This document shows positions 12,691-24,700 of a stretch of DNA of 64,000 nucleotides, in pieces. Both the position numbers and the translations under genes were made by a program. The number at the start of each line of letters is the position of its first letter. The first letter of the stretch is position 1. Under the pieces are notes generated by a model. The model was given only the letters and a program-made list of their open reading frames with translations. It did not search any database and was not told where the DNA came from. Location: the NCBI GenBank assembly GCA_020698575.1, contig CM036253.1:3524605-3588604 (forward strand), read 5' to 3'. This stretch comes from Bostrychus sinensis. Taxonomy: Eukaryota > Chordata > Actinopteri > Gobiiformes > Eleotridae.

Positions 12691-14110
12691 ACAACAACAA
12701 CAACAACATTTGTAAATTTGGACAGTTCTCTTCATGATTCATTTTCAACACAGGTCAAGCTCAGGTTAAAGCCGTGGCAGCTGCAGAGGCAGGAACTGTA
12801 GAGAAGATAAAACACAGAGGGACAGACTTTCATTTGGTTCCTGATTGTAGTTTAGTGTCACTGCCACCAGGGGCGCAGTTTAGTGGGTGTGGTTAAATGT
12901 TGATGACATCAGAATAAAGGGGCGTGTCCCAGGCTGCCTACATTACATCATGGGTTTATATAAGTCCAGGATAACGACCTGGATGAACTTTGTGTACGTG
13001 ACAAACTTGTGTTTGCTGTAGGTGTTGGCACCAGCTCAGCTGGGACGGTCCCATATCTTTGTTTACAACTTACATTTGAGTTACACCTGTCAAGAAGAAT
13101 TATAAGTTATTATATTTTTAAGGACATACGGAAATGAGTGTTAGAAATGATAAAAGCTGATGTTTGGATGAGCTCAGGGCTTCTGTGGAGACATGAGCTC
13201 CGTTTGTTGTGTCCTGGAATAAACTTTTGTGCGCTGGACTCTCAGCTGCTCCTTGTTTTCAGATACATTATGTATTTTTTATTGTACACTACACAGGATG
13301 AGACCCAGGGCCAGTGTCACTGTTACAGAGCCATAGTTACACAGAGAAACCTTACGCCACGCGCCCTCAATGAGCTTTTTACTCCTCCATTATCTCCCCC
13401 AGGGCTGGACTGGGACAACAACACGGGCAGGGCATTTTTGGCTTAGACAGGCCGCTCATAATCACCGGAGCACAACCGACTGCTGATTTACGTCTTCCCT
13501 GAAGCATCGTATTTGACTGTAGTTACGTCCTGGCCGAGGGGAAATGGTGCAACATTTAAAGCAAGAATCCCTCTTCCCAGCTCCAAAAACCAGCAGCAAA
13601 CCTGCAGTAACGACACATTCAATGCTTTGTTTAAAACACATGTTGTACACAGTGGGGCGTGTTGGCTGCCAGTGCCTGCTCAGCTGCTGGGCTTCCCTCG
13701 GGTTCCCTTCACAAATCCCTGGCTGCTCCTGTCCCTGTCGCTGCTGCTGCTGGCTTCACCTCCAACCTGCGCCGTCCCAGAGGCGTGGGGGCTACAGCAG
13801 CCGCTCCGGTGAAGAAGTCTGTGATTTTGGCACATTTTGCGAGATTCTTTAACTTCTTTTCTCGCAACCTCTCCGCACCCCCTTTCCGCTTTGATTTCTC
13901 CATCTTTCCACGCTCAACACTATGGAAACTGTCAAGGGCCAGGGCAGGGGCCGGGCTGCTGATTGGTTCAGTCCACTGTCTGTACTGAAGATGGGCCAAT
14001 GGGCCGCCCTCTGTGGGCCGGACTCTAAGGAGCCGTGACACGACCTGACACAGAGAAGACTGCGCTCCACAGCAGTCATTAACAAGAAGAGAAAGCCAAA
14101 GGAGAAACAT
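12691..14110. other. Unclassified stretch, no gene recognised
   Basis: Mixed-composition DNA with no convincing exon. A TATA-like TTTATATAAG occurs near 12955, but no coding sequence follows. GGGCTGGACTGGG near 13401 and GGGCCGGACTC near 14017 resemble ends of fish DNA transposons, but I could not pair them as inverted repeats. Short open frames of about 100 codons are present on both strands and look random. Confidence 0.5.
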
Positions 14111-14211
14111 GATCAGGCTGAAAGCTCACTGCTGCTGTGTGCTCACTTTCCCAGTCTACACTTTGTTTATACAGATCACAGGCTGCAGGGCTCTGTCTGT
14201 GTTCCTCCTTC

Positions 14212-14280
14212 ACACTGGGGGCCACAGGTCTGTGACTGGGGGCCACAGGTCTGTGACTGGGGGCCACAGGTCTGTGACAG
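14212..14280. repeat. 21-bp tandem repeat, three copies
   Basis: GGGGGCCACAGGTCTGTGAC recurs three times at a 21-bp spacing. The flanks up to 14577 are unremarkable, with a short GT-rich patch near 14445-14480. Confidence 0.85.
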
Positions 14281-14576
14281 AGTCTACAACAGCGCAGTAA
14301 TTATGTGTAGCAGCTGATGATCAGCTGAGCAAACATTTACTGACACATTACACTGAAGAGAAACGCTATAATGTATAATAATGTTAACAAATATGTTCAA
14401 ATATAATTTAAAACTGAGTATAAATGAGCAGTTGCTTGGTATTTTGGTGTGTGTGTGCGCCTAAGCATTGTGTTGTGTGTACGTTCTCGTGTCAGTGTTG
14501 TTCTTGTGGACTCAGAGGTCAAAGCACAGTTTTTGTTCTGGCATTGTTTGATTTACAAATGAAGCCCTGCTTTGCC

Positions 14577-15369
14577 TGAGTCGGTGTTCAGATGTCAGTC
14601 ACCTTGATAAGAGCAGTCTCAGTGCTGTGATGGGGCCCAAAACCTGACTGAAAATCATCAAAGCAGTTGTTCCACAGAAGAAAGTCAGTAAGTTGTTGGT
14701 ATACAACTTTCTCAAGGACTTTACCTAAAAACGTCAGGTTTGATTTGGGCCGATAGTTGTTCAGTGCTGTGGCATCAAGACTGCTCTTCTTTAGGAGAGG
14801 TTTGATGACCGCAGTTTTCAAGGCCCTTGGAAATGTTCCAGACTGCAGTGAGATGTTCACTAAATGAGAAAGTTGAGGAAACAAACTGCTCAGCACAGAT
14901 TTTAGAAATCTAGTAACACATGGAGGCAGCAGTGATGAACTCAGACTGGAGATGATCTGTGGGTTTTGTCAGTGACAGGGGTGAAGTCAGCTCTGAGTCT
15001 GAGCTGCAGAGTTGTTATCTGTGTTGTGGAGTTTAGAGCAGGTTTAATTCTCTGAACCTTGTCATTAAAAAATCTTGCAAACTCATTGCACTTAGATGTG
15101 GAAATGAGTTCTGAAGGCAATGGAGCTGGGGGTTGTTAACCTGTTTACTGTAGCAAACAGGACACGAGAGTTGTTACTGCAGTTTGTAATGATTTCAGAA
15201 AAATACCTTTCCCTTGTTCTACGCAGAATTTGATTGAAAACATTCAACATATTTCTGTATTTGTCATAATGAACCTGGAGCTTTGACTTCTAACCATTTT
15301 AACTTTAACAGGAGCAAAGGTGTCCAGAACATTTACAGAACTAGAAGTTCAACAGCTGAGCAACATTAG
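14577..15369 (-). mobile_element. LINE fragment: linker and start of reverse transcriptase domain
   Basis: On the minus strand, 14896-14588 shows conserved N-terminal reverse transcriptase motifs of fish LINEs: SGTFPRALKTAVIKPLLKK, NNYRP.SNL, FLGKVLEKVV, and FQSGFGPHHSTETAL. The stretch 15345-14900 reads as the linker between endonuclease and RT, but in broken frames. The copy stops after the HSTETAL block, so the catalytic YxDD part is absent. Together with 15731-15935 it forms one LINE split by an LTR insertion. Confidence 0.8.
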
Positions 15370-15730
15370 TGTTACGCTGCTACAAAGAATGGACTCTGAG
15401 GCGCGACTCACACACGGAAGCTCCCATTTATTTGTAGGAAGTCAAGCAAAGGTGTCCAAAAACAGAAGGTTAGGGTAAGAACGCAGATGCACAAAGTAGA
15501 ACTGACGAACTGGCAACAAAGGGAAGGAGGGGCTTATCCACAGAGGAGGGAGTGGAGATAAATAGACACAGGTGAATCACATGAGGGAGGGTCAGGTGAT
15601 CACAGGAGGCGGGAAACCAAACAAAGACAGGAAGTCAACCAATCTGAAACGAGACCAAAATAAAACAGGAAGAGAACAATAAATGAGTAAAAACATAAAC
15701 AGAACCTAAGTCTCAGGGCTGGATGTGACA
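15370..15730 (-). mobile_element. Solo LTR inserted in a LINE
   Basis: Read on the minus strand, the block begins TGTCACATCC and ends GCGTAACA (361 bp). It contains promoter-like CTATTTATC and, near the 3' end, CAAATAAATGGGAGC, a poly(A) signal followed by a short U5-like region. No internal coding sequence or second LTR is present. LINE sequence on both sides indicates insertion into that element. I could not find a clear target duplication. Confidence 0.65.
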
Positions 15731-15935
15731 ATCATCTCCATAAACACAGTCCCTGTCCCTCATGTGTCTCCTCTGGACAACTGCAGGACCAGCAGCTGGT
15801 TTGGTCAAAGAAGACACAAAAATGATCAAAGCAACGTCAGCCACAGTAACATCTGAAACCTGAACACCTTCAGTAACGATCAGGTCCAGACTGTGGCCCC
15901 TGCTGTGGGCTCACTCACAGCCTCACAGTCTCTCC
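15731..15935 (-). mobile_element. LINE fragment: end of endonuclease domain
   Basis: On the minus strand the sequence reads LDLIVTEGVQVSDVTVADVAL-like in a broken frame, typical of the C-terminal part of a LINE AP-endonuclease. It continues the copy found at 14577-15345 across the inserted LTR. The 18/21-bp minisatellite starts within about 50 bp of its upstream end. Confidence 0.6.
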
Positions 15936-15984
15936 ATGGCTTAGCTCCAAACACATCTCTGACTGGTCCCATCTGAACCATCTG

Positions 15985-18900
15985 GGACTCTGAGGACGTC
16001 AGGGACAGGTCTGAGGACGTCAGGGACTCTGAGGACCTCAGGGACAGGTCTGAGGACGTCAGGGACTCTGAGGACGTCAGGGACAGGTCTGAGGACGTCA
16101 GGGACTCTGAGGACGTCAGGGACAGGTCTGAGGACGTCAGGGACTCTGAGGACGTCAGGGACAGGTCTGAGGACGTCAGGGACAGGTCTGAGGACGTCAG
16201 GGACAGGTCTGAGGACGTCAGGGACAGGTCTGAGGACGTCAGGGACTCTGAGGACGTCAGGGACAGGTCTGAGGACGTCAGGGACTCTGAGGACGTCAGG
16301 GACAGGTCTGAGGACGTCAGGGACTCTGAGGACGTCAGGGACAGGTCTGAGGACGTCAGGGACTCTGAGGACGTCAGGGACAGGTCTGAGGACCTCAGGG
16401 ACTCTGAGGACCTCAGGGACTCTGAGGACGTCAGGGACAGGTCTGAGGACGTCAGGGACAGGTCTGAGGACCTCAGGGACTCTGAGGACGTCAGGGACAG
16501 GTCTGAGGACGTCAGGGACAGGTCTGAGGACCTCAGGGACTCTGAGGACCTCAGGGACAGGTCTGAGGACGTCAGGGACAGGTCTGAGGACCTCAGGGAC
16601 TCTGAAGACGTCAGGGACAGGTCTGAGGACGTCAGGGACTCTGAGGACGTCAGGGACAGGTCTGAGGACGTCAGGGACTCTGAGGACCTCAGGGACTCTG
16701 AGGACGTCAGGGACTCTGAGGACCTCAGGGACAGGTCTGAGGACGTCAGGGACAGGTCTGAGGACCTCAGGGACTCTGAGGACGTCAGGGACAGGTCTGA
16801 GGACGTCAGGGACTCTGAGGACGTCAGGGACAGGTCTGAGGACGTCAGGGACTCTGAGGACCTCAGGGACTCTGAGGACGTCAGGGACTCTGAGGACCTC
16901 AGGGACAGGTCTGAGGACGTCAGGGACAGGTCTGAGGACCTCAGGGACTCTGAGGACGTCAGGGACAGGTCTGAGGACGTCAGGGACAGGTCTGAGGACC
17001 TCAGGGACTCTGAGGACGTCAGGGACAGGTCTGAGGACGTCAGGGACAGGTCTGAGGACGTCAGGGACTCTGAGGACCTCAGGAACTCTGAGGACGTCAG
17101 GGACAGGTCTGAGGACCTCAGGGACAGGTCTGAGGACGTCAGGGACTCTGAGGACCTCAGGGACTCTGAGGACGTCAGGGACTCTGAGGACCTCAGGGAC
17201 AGGTCTGAGGACGTCAGGGACAGGTCTGAGGATGTCAGGGACTCTGAGGACGTCAGGGACAGGTCTGAGGACGTCAGAGAAAGGTCTGAGGACGTCAGGG
17301 ACTCTGAGGACGTCAGGGACTCTGAGGACCTCAGGGACAGGTCTGAGGACGTCAGGGACAGGTCTGAGGACGTCAGGGACAGGTCTGAGGACCTCAGGGA
17401 CTCTGAGGACCTCAGGGACAGGTCTGAGGACGTCAGGGACAGGTCTGAGGACGTCAGGGACAGGTCTGAGGACCTCAGGGACTCTGAGGACCTCAGGGAC
17501 AGGTCTGAGGACGTCAGGGACAGGTCTGAGGACGTCAGGGACAGGTCTGAGGACCTCAGGGACTCTGAGGACGTCAGGGACTCTGAGGACCTCAGGGACA
17601 GGTCTGAGGACGTCAGGGACAGGTCTGAGGACGTCAGGGACAGGTCTGAGGACCTCAGGGACTCTGAGGACCTCAGGGACAGGTCTGAGGACGTCAGGGA
17701 CAGGTCTGAGGACCTCAGGGACTCTGAGGACGTCAGGGACAGGTCTGAGGACGTCAGGGACAGGTCTGAGGACGTCAGGGACTCTGAGGACCTCAGGAAC
17801 TCTGAGGACGTCAGGGACAGGTCTGAGGACCTCAGGGACAGGTCTGAGGACGTCAGGGACTCTGAGGACCTCAGGGACTCTGAGGACGTCAGGGACTCTG
17901 AGGACCTCAGGGACAGGTCTGAGGACGTCAGGGACAGGTCTGAGGACCTCAGAGACTCTGAGGACCTCAGGGACAGGTCTGAGGACGTCAGGGACAGGTC
18001 TGAGGACCTCAGGGACTCTGAGGACGTCAGGGACAGGTCTGAGGACGTCAGGAACAGGTCTGAGGACCTCAGGGACTCTGAGGACGTCAGGGACTCTGAG
18101 GACGTCAGGGACAGGTCTGAGGACGTCAGGGACAGGTCTGAGGACATCAGGAACAGGTCTGAGGACCTCAGGGACTCTGAGGACGTCAGGGACTCTGAGG
18201 ACCTCAGGGACAGGTCTGAGGACATCAGGGACAGGTCTGAGGACCTCAGGGACTCTGAGGACGTCAGGGACAGGTTTGAGGACGTCAGGGACAGGTCTGA
18301 GGACCTCAGGGACTCTGAGGACATCAGGGACTCTGAGGACGTCAGGGACAAGTCTGAGGACCTCAGGGACTCTGAGGACGTCAGGGACAGGTCTGAGGAC
18401 GTCAGGGACAGGTCTGAGGACCTCAGGGACTCTGAGGACGTCAGGGACAGGTCTGAGGACGTCAGGGACAGGTCTGAGGACCTCAGGGACAGGTCTGAGG
18501 ACCTCAGGGACTCTGAGGACGTCAGGGACAGGTCTGAGGACGTCAGGGACAGGTCTGAGGACCTCAGGGACTCTGAGGATGTCAGGGACTCTGAGGACGT
18601 CAGGGACAAGTCTGAGGACCTCAGGGACTCTGAGGACGTCAGGGACAGGTCTGAGGACGTCAGGGACAGGTCTGAGGACCTCTGGGACTGATCTGAGGAC
18701 GTCAGGGACAGGTCTGAGGACCTCAGGGACTCTGAGGACGTCAGGGACAGGTCTGAGGACCTCAGGGACTCTGAGGACGTCAGGGACAGGTCTGAGGACG
18801 TCAGGGACTCTGAGGACGTCAGGGACAGGTCTGAGAATCTCAAGGACAAGTCTGAGGACGTCAGGGACAGGTCTGAGGACGTCAGGGACAGGTCTGAGGA

Positions 18901-20143
18901 TGTCAGGGACAGGTCTGAGGACGTCAGGGACAGGTCTGAGGACCTCAGGGACAGGTCTGAGGACGTCAGGGACTCTGAGGACCTCAGGGACAGGTCTGAG
19001 GACGTCAGGGACAGGTCTGAGGACGTCAGGGACAGGTCTGAGGACCTCAGGGACTCTGAGGACCTCAGGGACAGGTCTGAGGACGTCAGGGACAGGTCTG
19101 AGGACCTCAGGGACTCTGAGGACGTCAGGGACAGGTCTGAGGACGTCAGGGACAGATCTGAGAACCTCAGGGACAGGTCTAAGGACCCCAGGGATAGGTC
19201 TGAGGACGTCTGGGACTGATCTGAGAACCTCAGGGACAGGTCTAAGGACCCCAGGGACAGGTCTGAGGACGTCTGGGACATCTGAGGACCTCAGGGACAT
19301 CTGAGGACGTCAGGGACATCTGAGGACCTCAGGGACATCTGAGGACGTCAGGGACATCTGAGGACGTCAGGGACATCTGAGGACGTCAGGGACATCTGAG
19401 GACCTCAGGGACAGGTCTGAGGACGTCAGGGACTCTGAGGACGTCAGGGACAGGTCTGAGGACGTCAGGGACTCTGAGGACGTCAGGGACAGGTCTGAGG
19501 ACGTCAGGGACAGGTCTGAGGACCTCAGGGACAGGTCTGAGGACCTCAGGGACAGGTCTGAGGACCTCAGGGACAGGTCTGAGGACGTCAGGGACAGGTC
19601 TGAGGACCTCAGGGACAGGTCTGAGGACGTCAGGGACAGGTCTGAGGACCTCAGGGACAGGTCTGAGGACGTCAGGGACTCTGAGGACCTCAGGGACAGG
19701 TCTGAGGACCTCAGGGACAGGTCTGAGGACGTCAGGGACTCTGAGGACGTCAGGGACAGGTCTGAGGACGTCAGGGACTCTGAGGACCTCAGGGACAGGT
19801 CTGAGGACGTCAGGGACTCTGAGGACCTCAGGGACAGGTCTGAGGACGTCAGGGACTCTGAGGACGTCAGGGACAGGTCTGAGGACGTCAGGGACTCTGA
19901 GGACGTCAGGGACAGGTCTGAGGACGTCAGGGACAGGTCTGAGGACGTCAGGGACTCTGAGGACGTCAGGGACAGGTCTGAGGACGTCAGGGACAGGTCT
20001 GAGGACGTCAGGGACAGGTCTGAGGACCTCAGGGACAGGTCTGAGGACGTCAGGGACAGGTCTGAGGACGTCAGGGACAGGTCTGAGGACCTCAGGGACA
20101 GGTCTGAGGACGTCAGGGACAGGTCTGAGGACGTCAGGGACAG
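15985..20143. repeat. 18/21-bp minisatellite with GACGTC core, about 4.2 kb
   Basis: Two unit lengths alternate irregularly: GACTCTGAGGACGTCAGG (18 bp) and GACAGGTCTGAGGACGTCAGG (21 bp). GACGTC is often replaced by GACCTC. A short patch near 19285-19400 uses GACATCTGAGGACGTCAGG (19 bp). Because 18 and 21 are multiples of three, several frames stay open for over 1100 codons on both strands. These frames are low-complexity (LSLTSS-, VPDVLRP-, or TSGTGLR-type repeats) and I do not call them genes. Confidence 0.96.
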
Positions 20144-20400
20144 GAGCAGTCTTCCTGACGATGTTCAAGTCCAGCCTTGTTCTTTTTAACTGTGCATGTG
20201 ACAACTGAAAGAGTTTTATCTGTACTCTTCTCTTTTAACTTAATTTTAAATGGATTCTTAATTATAATTCTTAAATTTGATCTTATTGTTTTAATTGTAA
20301 TTCTTGTCTTTATTTTTGTACTTTTAAACTTACCTTTTTTCTTTCTTTGAATGACTGTGTATGAATTGTGCTGTACAAATAAACTTGGCATGCCTTTCAT
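20144..20400 (+). mobile_element. LINE/SINE 3' end with poly(A)-type tail
   Basis: AT-rich sequence ends in a GTGCTGTACAAATAAACTTG motif near 20368-20387, typical of the 3' end of fish LINE or SINE copies. No coding motif is legible. The array 15985-20143 abuts its upstream side. The following 200 bp (to 20600) show nothing recognisable. Confidence 0.4.
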
Positions 20401-20604
20401 GTTAAGGCCAAAGGTTTGAGGACAGCACAGAGTTCTTCAGCGTTTGTGTCACAGACGTTCTCCACCTGAACATGAACCTCAGCTGTAACGACTCTGCCGC
20501 CCGAGTCTGTGCACACAGCGGAGAGCAACATCATCATCAAACTGTGCTGGCGGCTCGTGGATGATTATACAGATTATACTTTTAGTTCCATTTTGAAAGA
20601 TACA

Positions 20605-20850
20605 CGGGGAACACTTCAGGTTTTTCAGTTTTTCAAGTTTTTCAGGTTTTTTGTTTTTAATTTTTTTCAGATTTTTTTCATTTTTTTCTTTTTTTCAGGT
20701 TTTTCATTTTTTTCATTTTTTTCAGGTTTTACATTTTTAAAATTTTGTTCAAGTTTTTCATTTTTTTTTGGGTTTTTCAGTTTTTTCATTTTTTCAGGTT
20801 TTTGAGGGTTTTTTTTAGGTTTTTCAGGTTTTTCAGTTTTTTCAGGCGAC
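20605..20850. repeat. T-rich simple repeat (TTTTTCAGG-type)
   Basis: A low-complexity tract of T runs punctuated by CAGG or CA. The reverse strand is AAAAACCTGAA-rich. It has no coding meaning. Confidence 0.9.
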
Positions 20851-20874
20851 TTAATTTAAAATCATTGGTTATAG

Positions 20875-21250
20875 GTTTTAAATTCTGTCTGACGATGTCT
20901 GACCATCTCTGCAGAGCATTATCTTCTTGGCTTCCAGTAACTTTTTCGTGCACAGGGCAGGGCCACAAAAAGTTCTCAGTTTCTGCAGAGCCTTCCCACC
21001 ATCGACAGCAGCGCCCCCTGCAGCCTTGGCTCTGAGAACTTTGTAGCAGCTCATTATTTGTGCCATATTTGGAACAAGCAATGCACCTAAGGGTGACCTT
21101 ACAGTGACAGAAGAAAAACATCACATAAGACCCAAGTATTATTATTACTAATGTTGGAGCTTATTAACCTTAGCAGTATTAAATCAAAATGTAAGTTTAA
21201 TGGTAATACGCAAAGTTATGTAGAAATATTCAATAATTCTAACCCAGATA
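20875..21250 (+). repeat. Unclassified dispersed repeat, copy 1
   Basis: Resembles 59511-59945 in the same orientation. Shared blocks include TTCTGT.TGAC.ATGT.TGAC.ATCTCTGCAGA at the left, GCTCATTATT in the middle, and near the right TTATTAACCT.AGCAGTA followed by ATGTAGAAATATTCAA. No terminal repeats or coding motifs were seen, so the class is unknown. Confidence 0.6.
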
Positions 21251-21747
21251 ACAAGTTGCAGTTTGTTCAACTTTAGTTTTTTTACGGCGTTGTTCTCGTC
21301 TGAAGAGAACCTGAGCTGAGACAACACAGAAACACAGCTTTAGCTTTTTAATTTATTTAACCCTGATGCCCCCATTTTAAAAAGTCACTGCTGTTCAGAG
21401 ACAAAAGTGTCCTCGTCACTAAACATCATAAAAATATATACTTTCATATTTTTTCTACTTTTTTGCATAAATCTTTCATCTCCTTCTGCCCTGATAAAAA
21501 ATAAAAATATATTTCATTACTTTTAATATTTTAATCCTTTTTATGCCGCTGTCTGTGATAGCAGCTTCATTTTTAGTGAAAAACACAAAAACTAAGTTTA
21601 ATATTCTCAAAGTGGATTTTTAGTGAGGTTTTCCAGCCTCGGCTCTGTCACAGATCAACATTTATTTTTATTTTTAGGAATAATTTTTCCTGTGCTCTAT
21701 AGAATTTAAAAAACAACTTTCCAAAAATCTCAACTCCATCTAAACAA
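21251..21747. other. AT-rich stretch, no gene recognised
   Basis: Ordinary AT-rich DNA with short poly-A/T runs. A TTAACCCTGATGCCCCCATTTT motif near 21358 loosely recalls the terminus of the TTAA-flanked element at 43174 but lacks a partner. Nothing else is supportable. Confidence 0.5.
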
Positions 21748-24700
21748 ATGGACCAGGACCAGGACCAGACCAGGACCAGGACCAGACCAGGACCAGGACC
21801 AGGACCAGAACAGGACCAGACCAGGACCAGGACCAGGACCAGACAAGGACCAGGACCAGGACCAGACCAGGACCAGACCAGGACCAGGACCAGGACCCGG
21901 ACCAGGACCAGACAAGGACCAGGACCAGGACCAGACCAGGACCAGACCAGGACCAGACCAGGACCAGGACCAGACCAGGACCAGACCAGGACCAGACCAG
22001 GACCAGGACCAGGACCAGACCAGGACCAGACCAGGACCAGACATGGACCAGACATGGACCAGGACCAGACCAGGACCAGGACCAGGACCAGACCAGGACC
22101 AGACCAGGACCAGACCAGGACCAGGACCAGACCAGGACCAGGACCAGGACCAGACCAGGACCAGACCAGGACCAGGACCAGGACCAGACCAGGACCAGAC
22201 CAGGACCAGACATGGACCAGGACCAGGACCAGACCAGGACCAGGACCAGGACCAGACCAGGACCAGGACCAGGACCAGACCAGGACCAGGACCAGGACCA
22301 GACCAGGACCAGACATGGACCAGACATGGACCAGGACCAGACCAGGACCAGGACCAGGACCAGACCAGGACCAGACATGGACCAGGACCAGACCAGGACC
22401 AGGACCAGGACCAGACCAGGACCAGACCAGGACCAGACCAGGACCAGGACCAGGACCAGACCAGGACCAGGACCAGGACCAGACCAGGACCAGGACCAGG
22501 ACCAGACCAGGACCAGGACCAGGACCAGACCAGGACCAGACATGGACCAGACATGGACCAGGACCAGACCAGGACCAGGACCAGGACCAGACCAGGACCA
22601 GACCAGGACCAGGACCAGCCCAGGACCAGACATGGACCAGACATGGACCAGGACCAGACCAGGACCAGGACCAGGACCAGACCAGGACCAGACCAGGACC
22701 AGACATGCACCAGGACCAGGACCAGACCAGGACCAGGACCAGGACCAGGACCAGGACCAGGACCAGGACCAGACCAGGACCAGGACCAGGACCAGGACCA
22801 GGACCAGACCAGGACCAGACCAGGACCAGACATGGACCAGACATGGACCAGGACCAGACCAGGACCAGGACCAGGACCAGACCAGGACCAGACATGGACC
22901 AGGACCAGGACCAGGACCAGGACCAGACCAGGACCAGGACTAGGACCAGACCAGGACCAGACCAGGACCAGACCAGGACCAGACCAGGACCAGGACCAGG
23001 ACCAGGACCAGGACCAGACCAGGACCAGACCAGGACCAGACCAGGACCAGACCAGGACCAGACCAGGACCAGGACCAGGACCAGGACCAGACCAGGACCA
23101 GACCAGGACCAGACCAGGACCAGGACCAGACCAGGACCAGACCAGGACCAGGACCAGACCAGGACCAGGACCAGGACCAACACCAGGACCAGACCAAGAC
23201 CCGGACCAGGACCAGACCAGGACCAGTACCAGACCAGGACCAGACCAGGACCAGGACCAGGACCAGGACCAGACCAGGACCAGGACCAGACCAGGACCAG
23301 GACCAGACCAGGACCAGGACCAGACCAGGACGAGGACCAGACCAGGACCAGACCAGGACCAGGACCAGACCAGGACCAGACCAGACCAGGACCAGACCAG
23401 GACCAGGACCAGACCAGGACCAGACATGGACCAGGACCAGGACCAGACCAGGACCAGGACCAGGACCAGACCAGGACCAGGACCAGGACCAGACCAGGAC
23501 CAGACCAGGACCAGGACCAGACATGGACCAGGACCAGACATGGACCAGGACCAGGACCAGACCAGGACCAGGACCAGACCAGGACCAGGACCAGGACCAG
23601 GACCAAACCAGGACCAGACCAGGACCAGACCAGGACCAGGACCAGGACCAGACCAGGACCAGGACCAGACCAGGACCAGACATGGACCAGGACCAGGACC
23701 AGGACCAGGACCAGACCAAGACCAGACCAGGACCAGACCAGGACCAGGACCAGACCAGGACCAGGACCAGACCAGGACCAGACATGGACCAGGACCAGAC
23801 CAGGACCAGGACCAGGACCAGACCAGGACCAGACCAGGACCAGACCTGGACCAGGACCAGGACCAGAACCAGACCAGGACCAGACCAGGACCAGGACCAG
23901 ACCAGGACCAGGACCAGACCAGGACCAGACCAGGACCAGACCAGGACCAGGACCAGGACCAGACCAGGACCAGGACCAGACCAGGACCAGGACCAGACCA
24001 GGACCAGGACCAGGACCAGACCAGGACCAGGACCAGACCAGGACGAGGACCAGACCAGGACCAGGACCAGGACCAGACCAGGACCAGGACCAGGACCAGA
24101 CCAGGACCAGGACCAGGACCAGACCAGGACCAGGACCAGGACCAGACCAGGACGAGGACCAGGACCAGGACCAGGACCAGGACCAGACCAGGACCAGACC
24201 AGGACCAGACCAGGACCAGGACCAGGACCAGGACCAGACCAGGACCAGGACCAGACCAGGACCAGGACCAGACCAGGACCAGGACCAGGACCAGACCAGG
24301 ACGAGGACCAGACCAGGACCAGACCAGGACCAGGACCAGACCAGGACCAGACCAGGACCAGGACCAGGACCAGGACCAGACCAGGACCAGGACCAGACCA
24401 GGACCAAGACCAGACCAGGACCAGGACCAGACCAGGACCAGGACCAGGACCAGACCAGGACCAGGACCAACACCAGGACCAGGACCAGACCAGGACCCGG
24501 ACCAGGACCAGACCAGGACCAGGACCAGGACCAGACCAGGACCAGGACCAGGACCAACACCAGGACCCGGACCAGGACCAGACCAGGACCAGGACGAGAC
24601 CAGGACCAGGACCAGGACCAGACCAGGACCAGACCAGGACCAGGACCAGACATGGACCAGGACCAGGACCAGGACCAGACCAGGACCAGGACCAGGACCA

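Noticed and set aside
13400..14040. DNA transposon bounded by GGGCTGGACTGG and GGGCCGGACTC
   Set aside because: The two motifs are in direct rather than inverted orientation and no target duplication was found.
15880..19304. Frames of about 690-1130 codons (SLTSSDLSL, VPDVLRP, TSGTGLR repeats)
   Set aside because: 18- and 21-bp units are multiples of three, so stop-free frames are automatic. No homology or splice signals.
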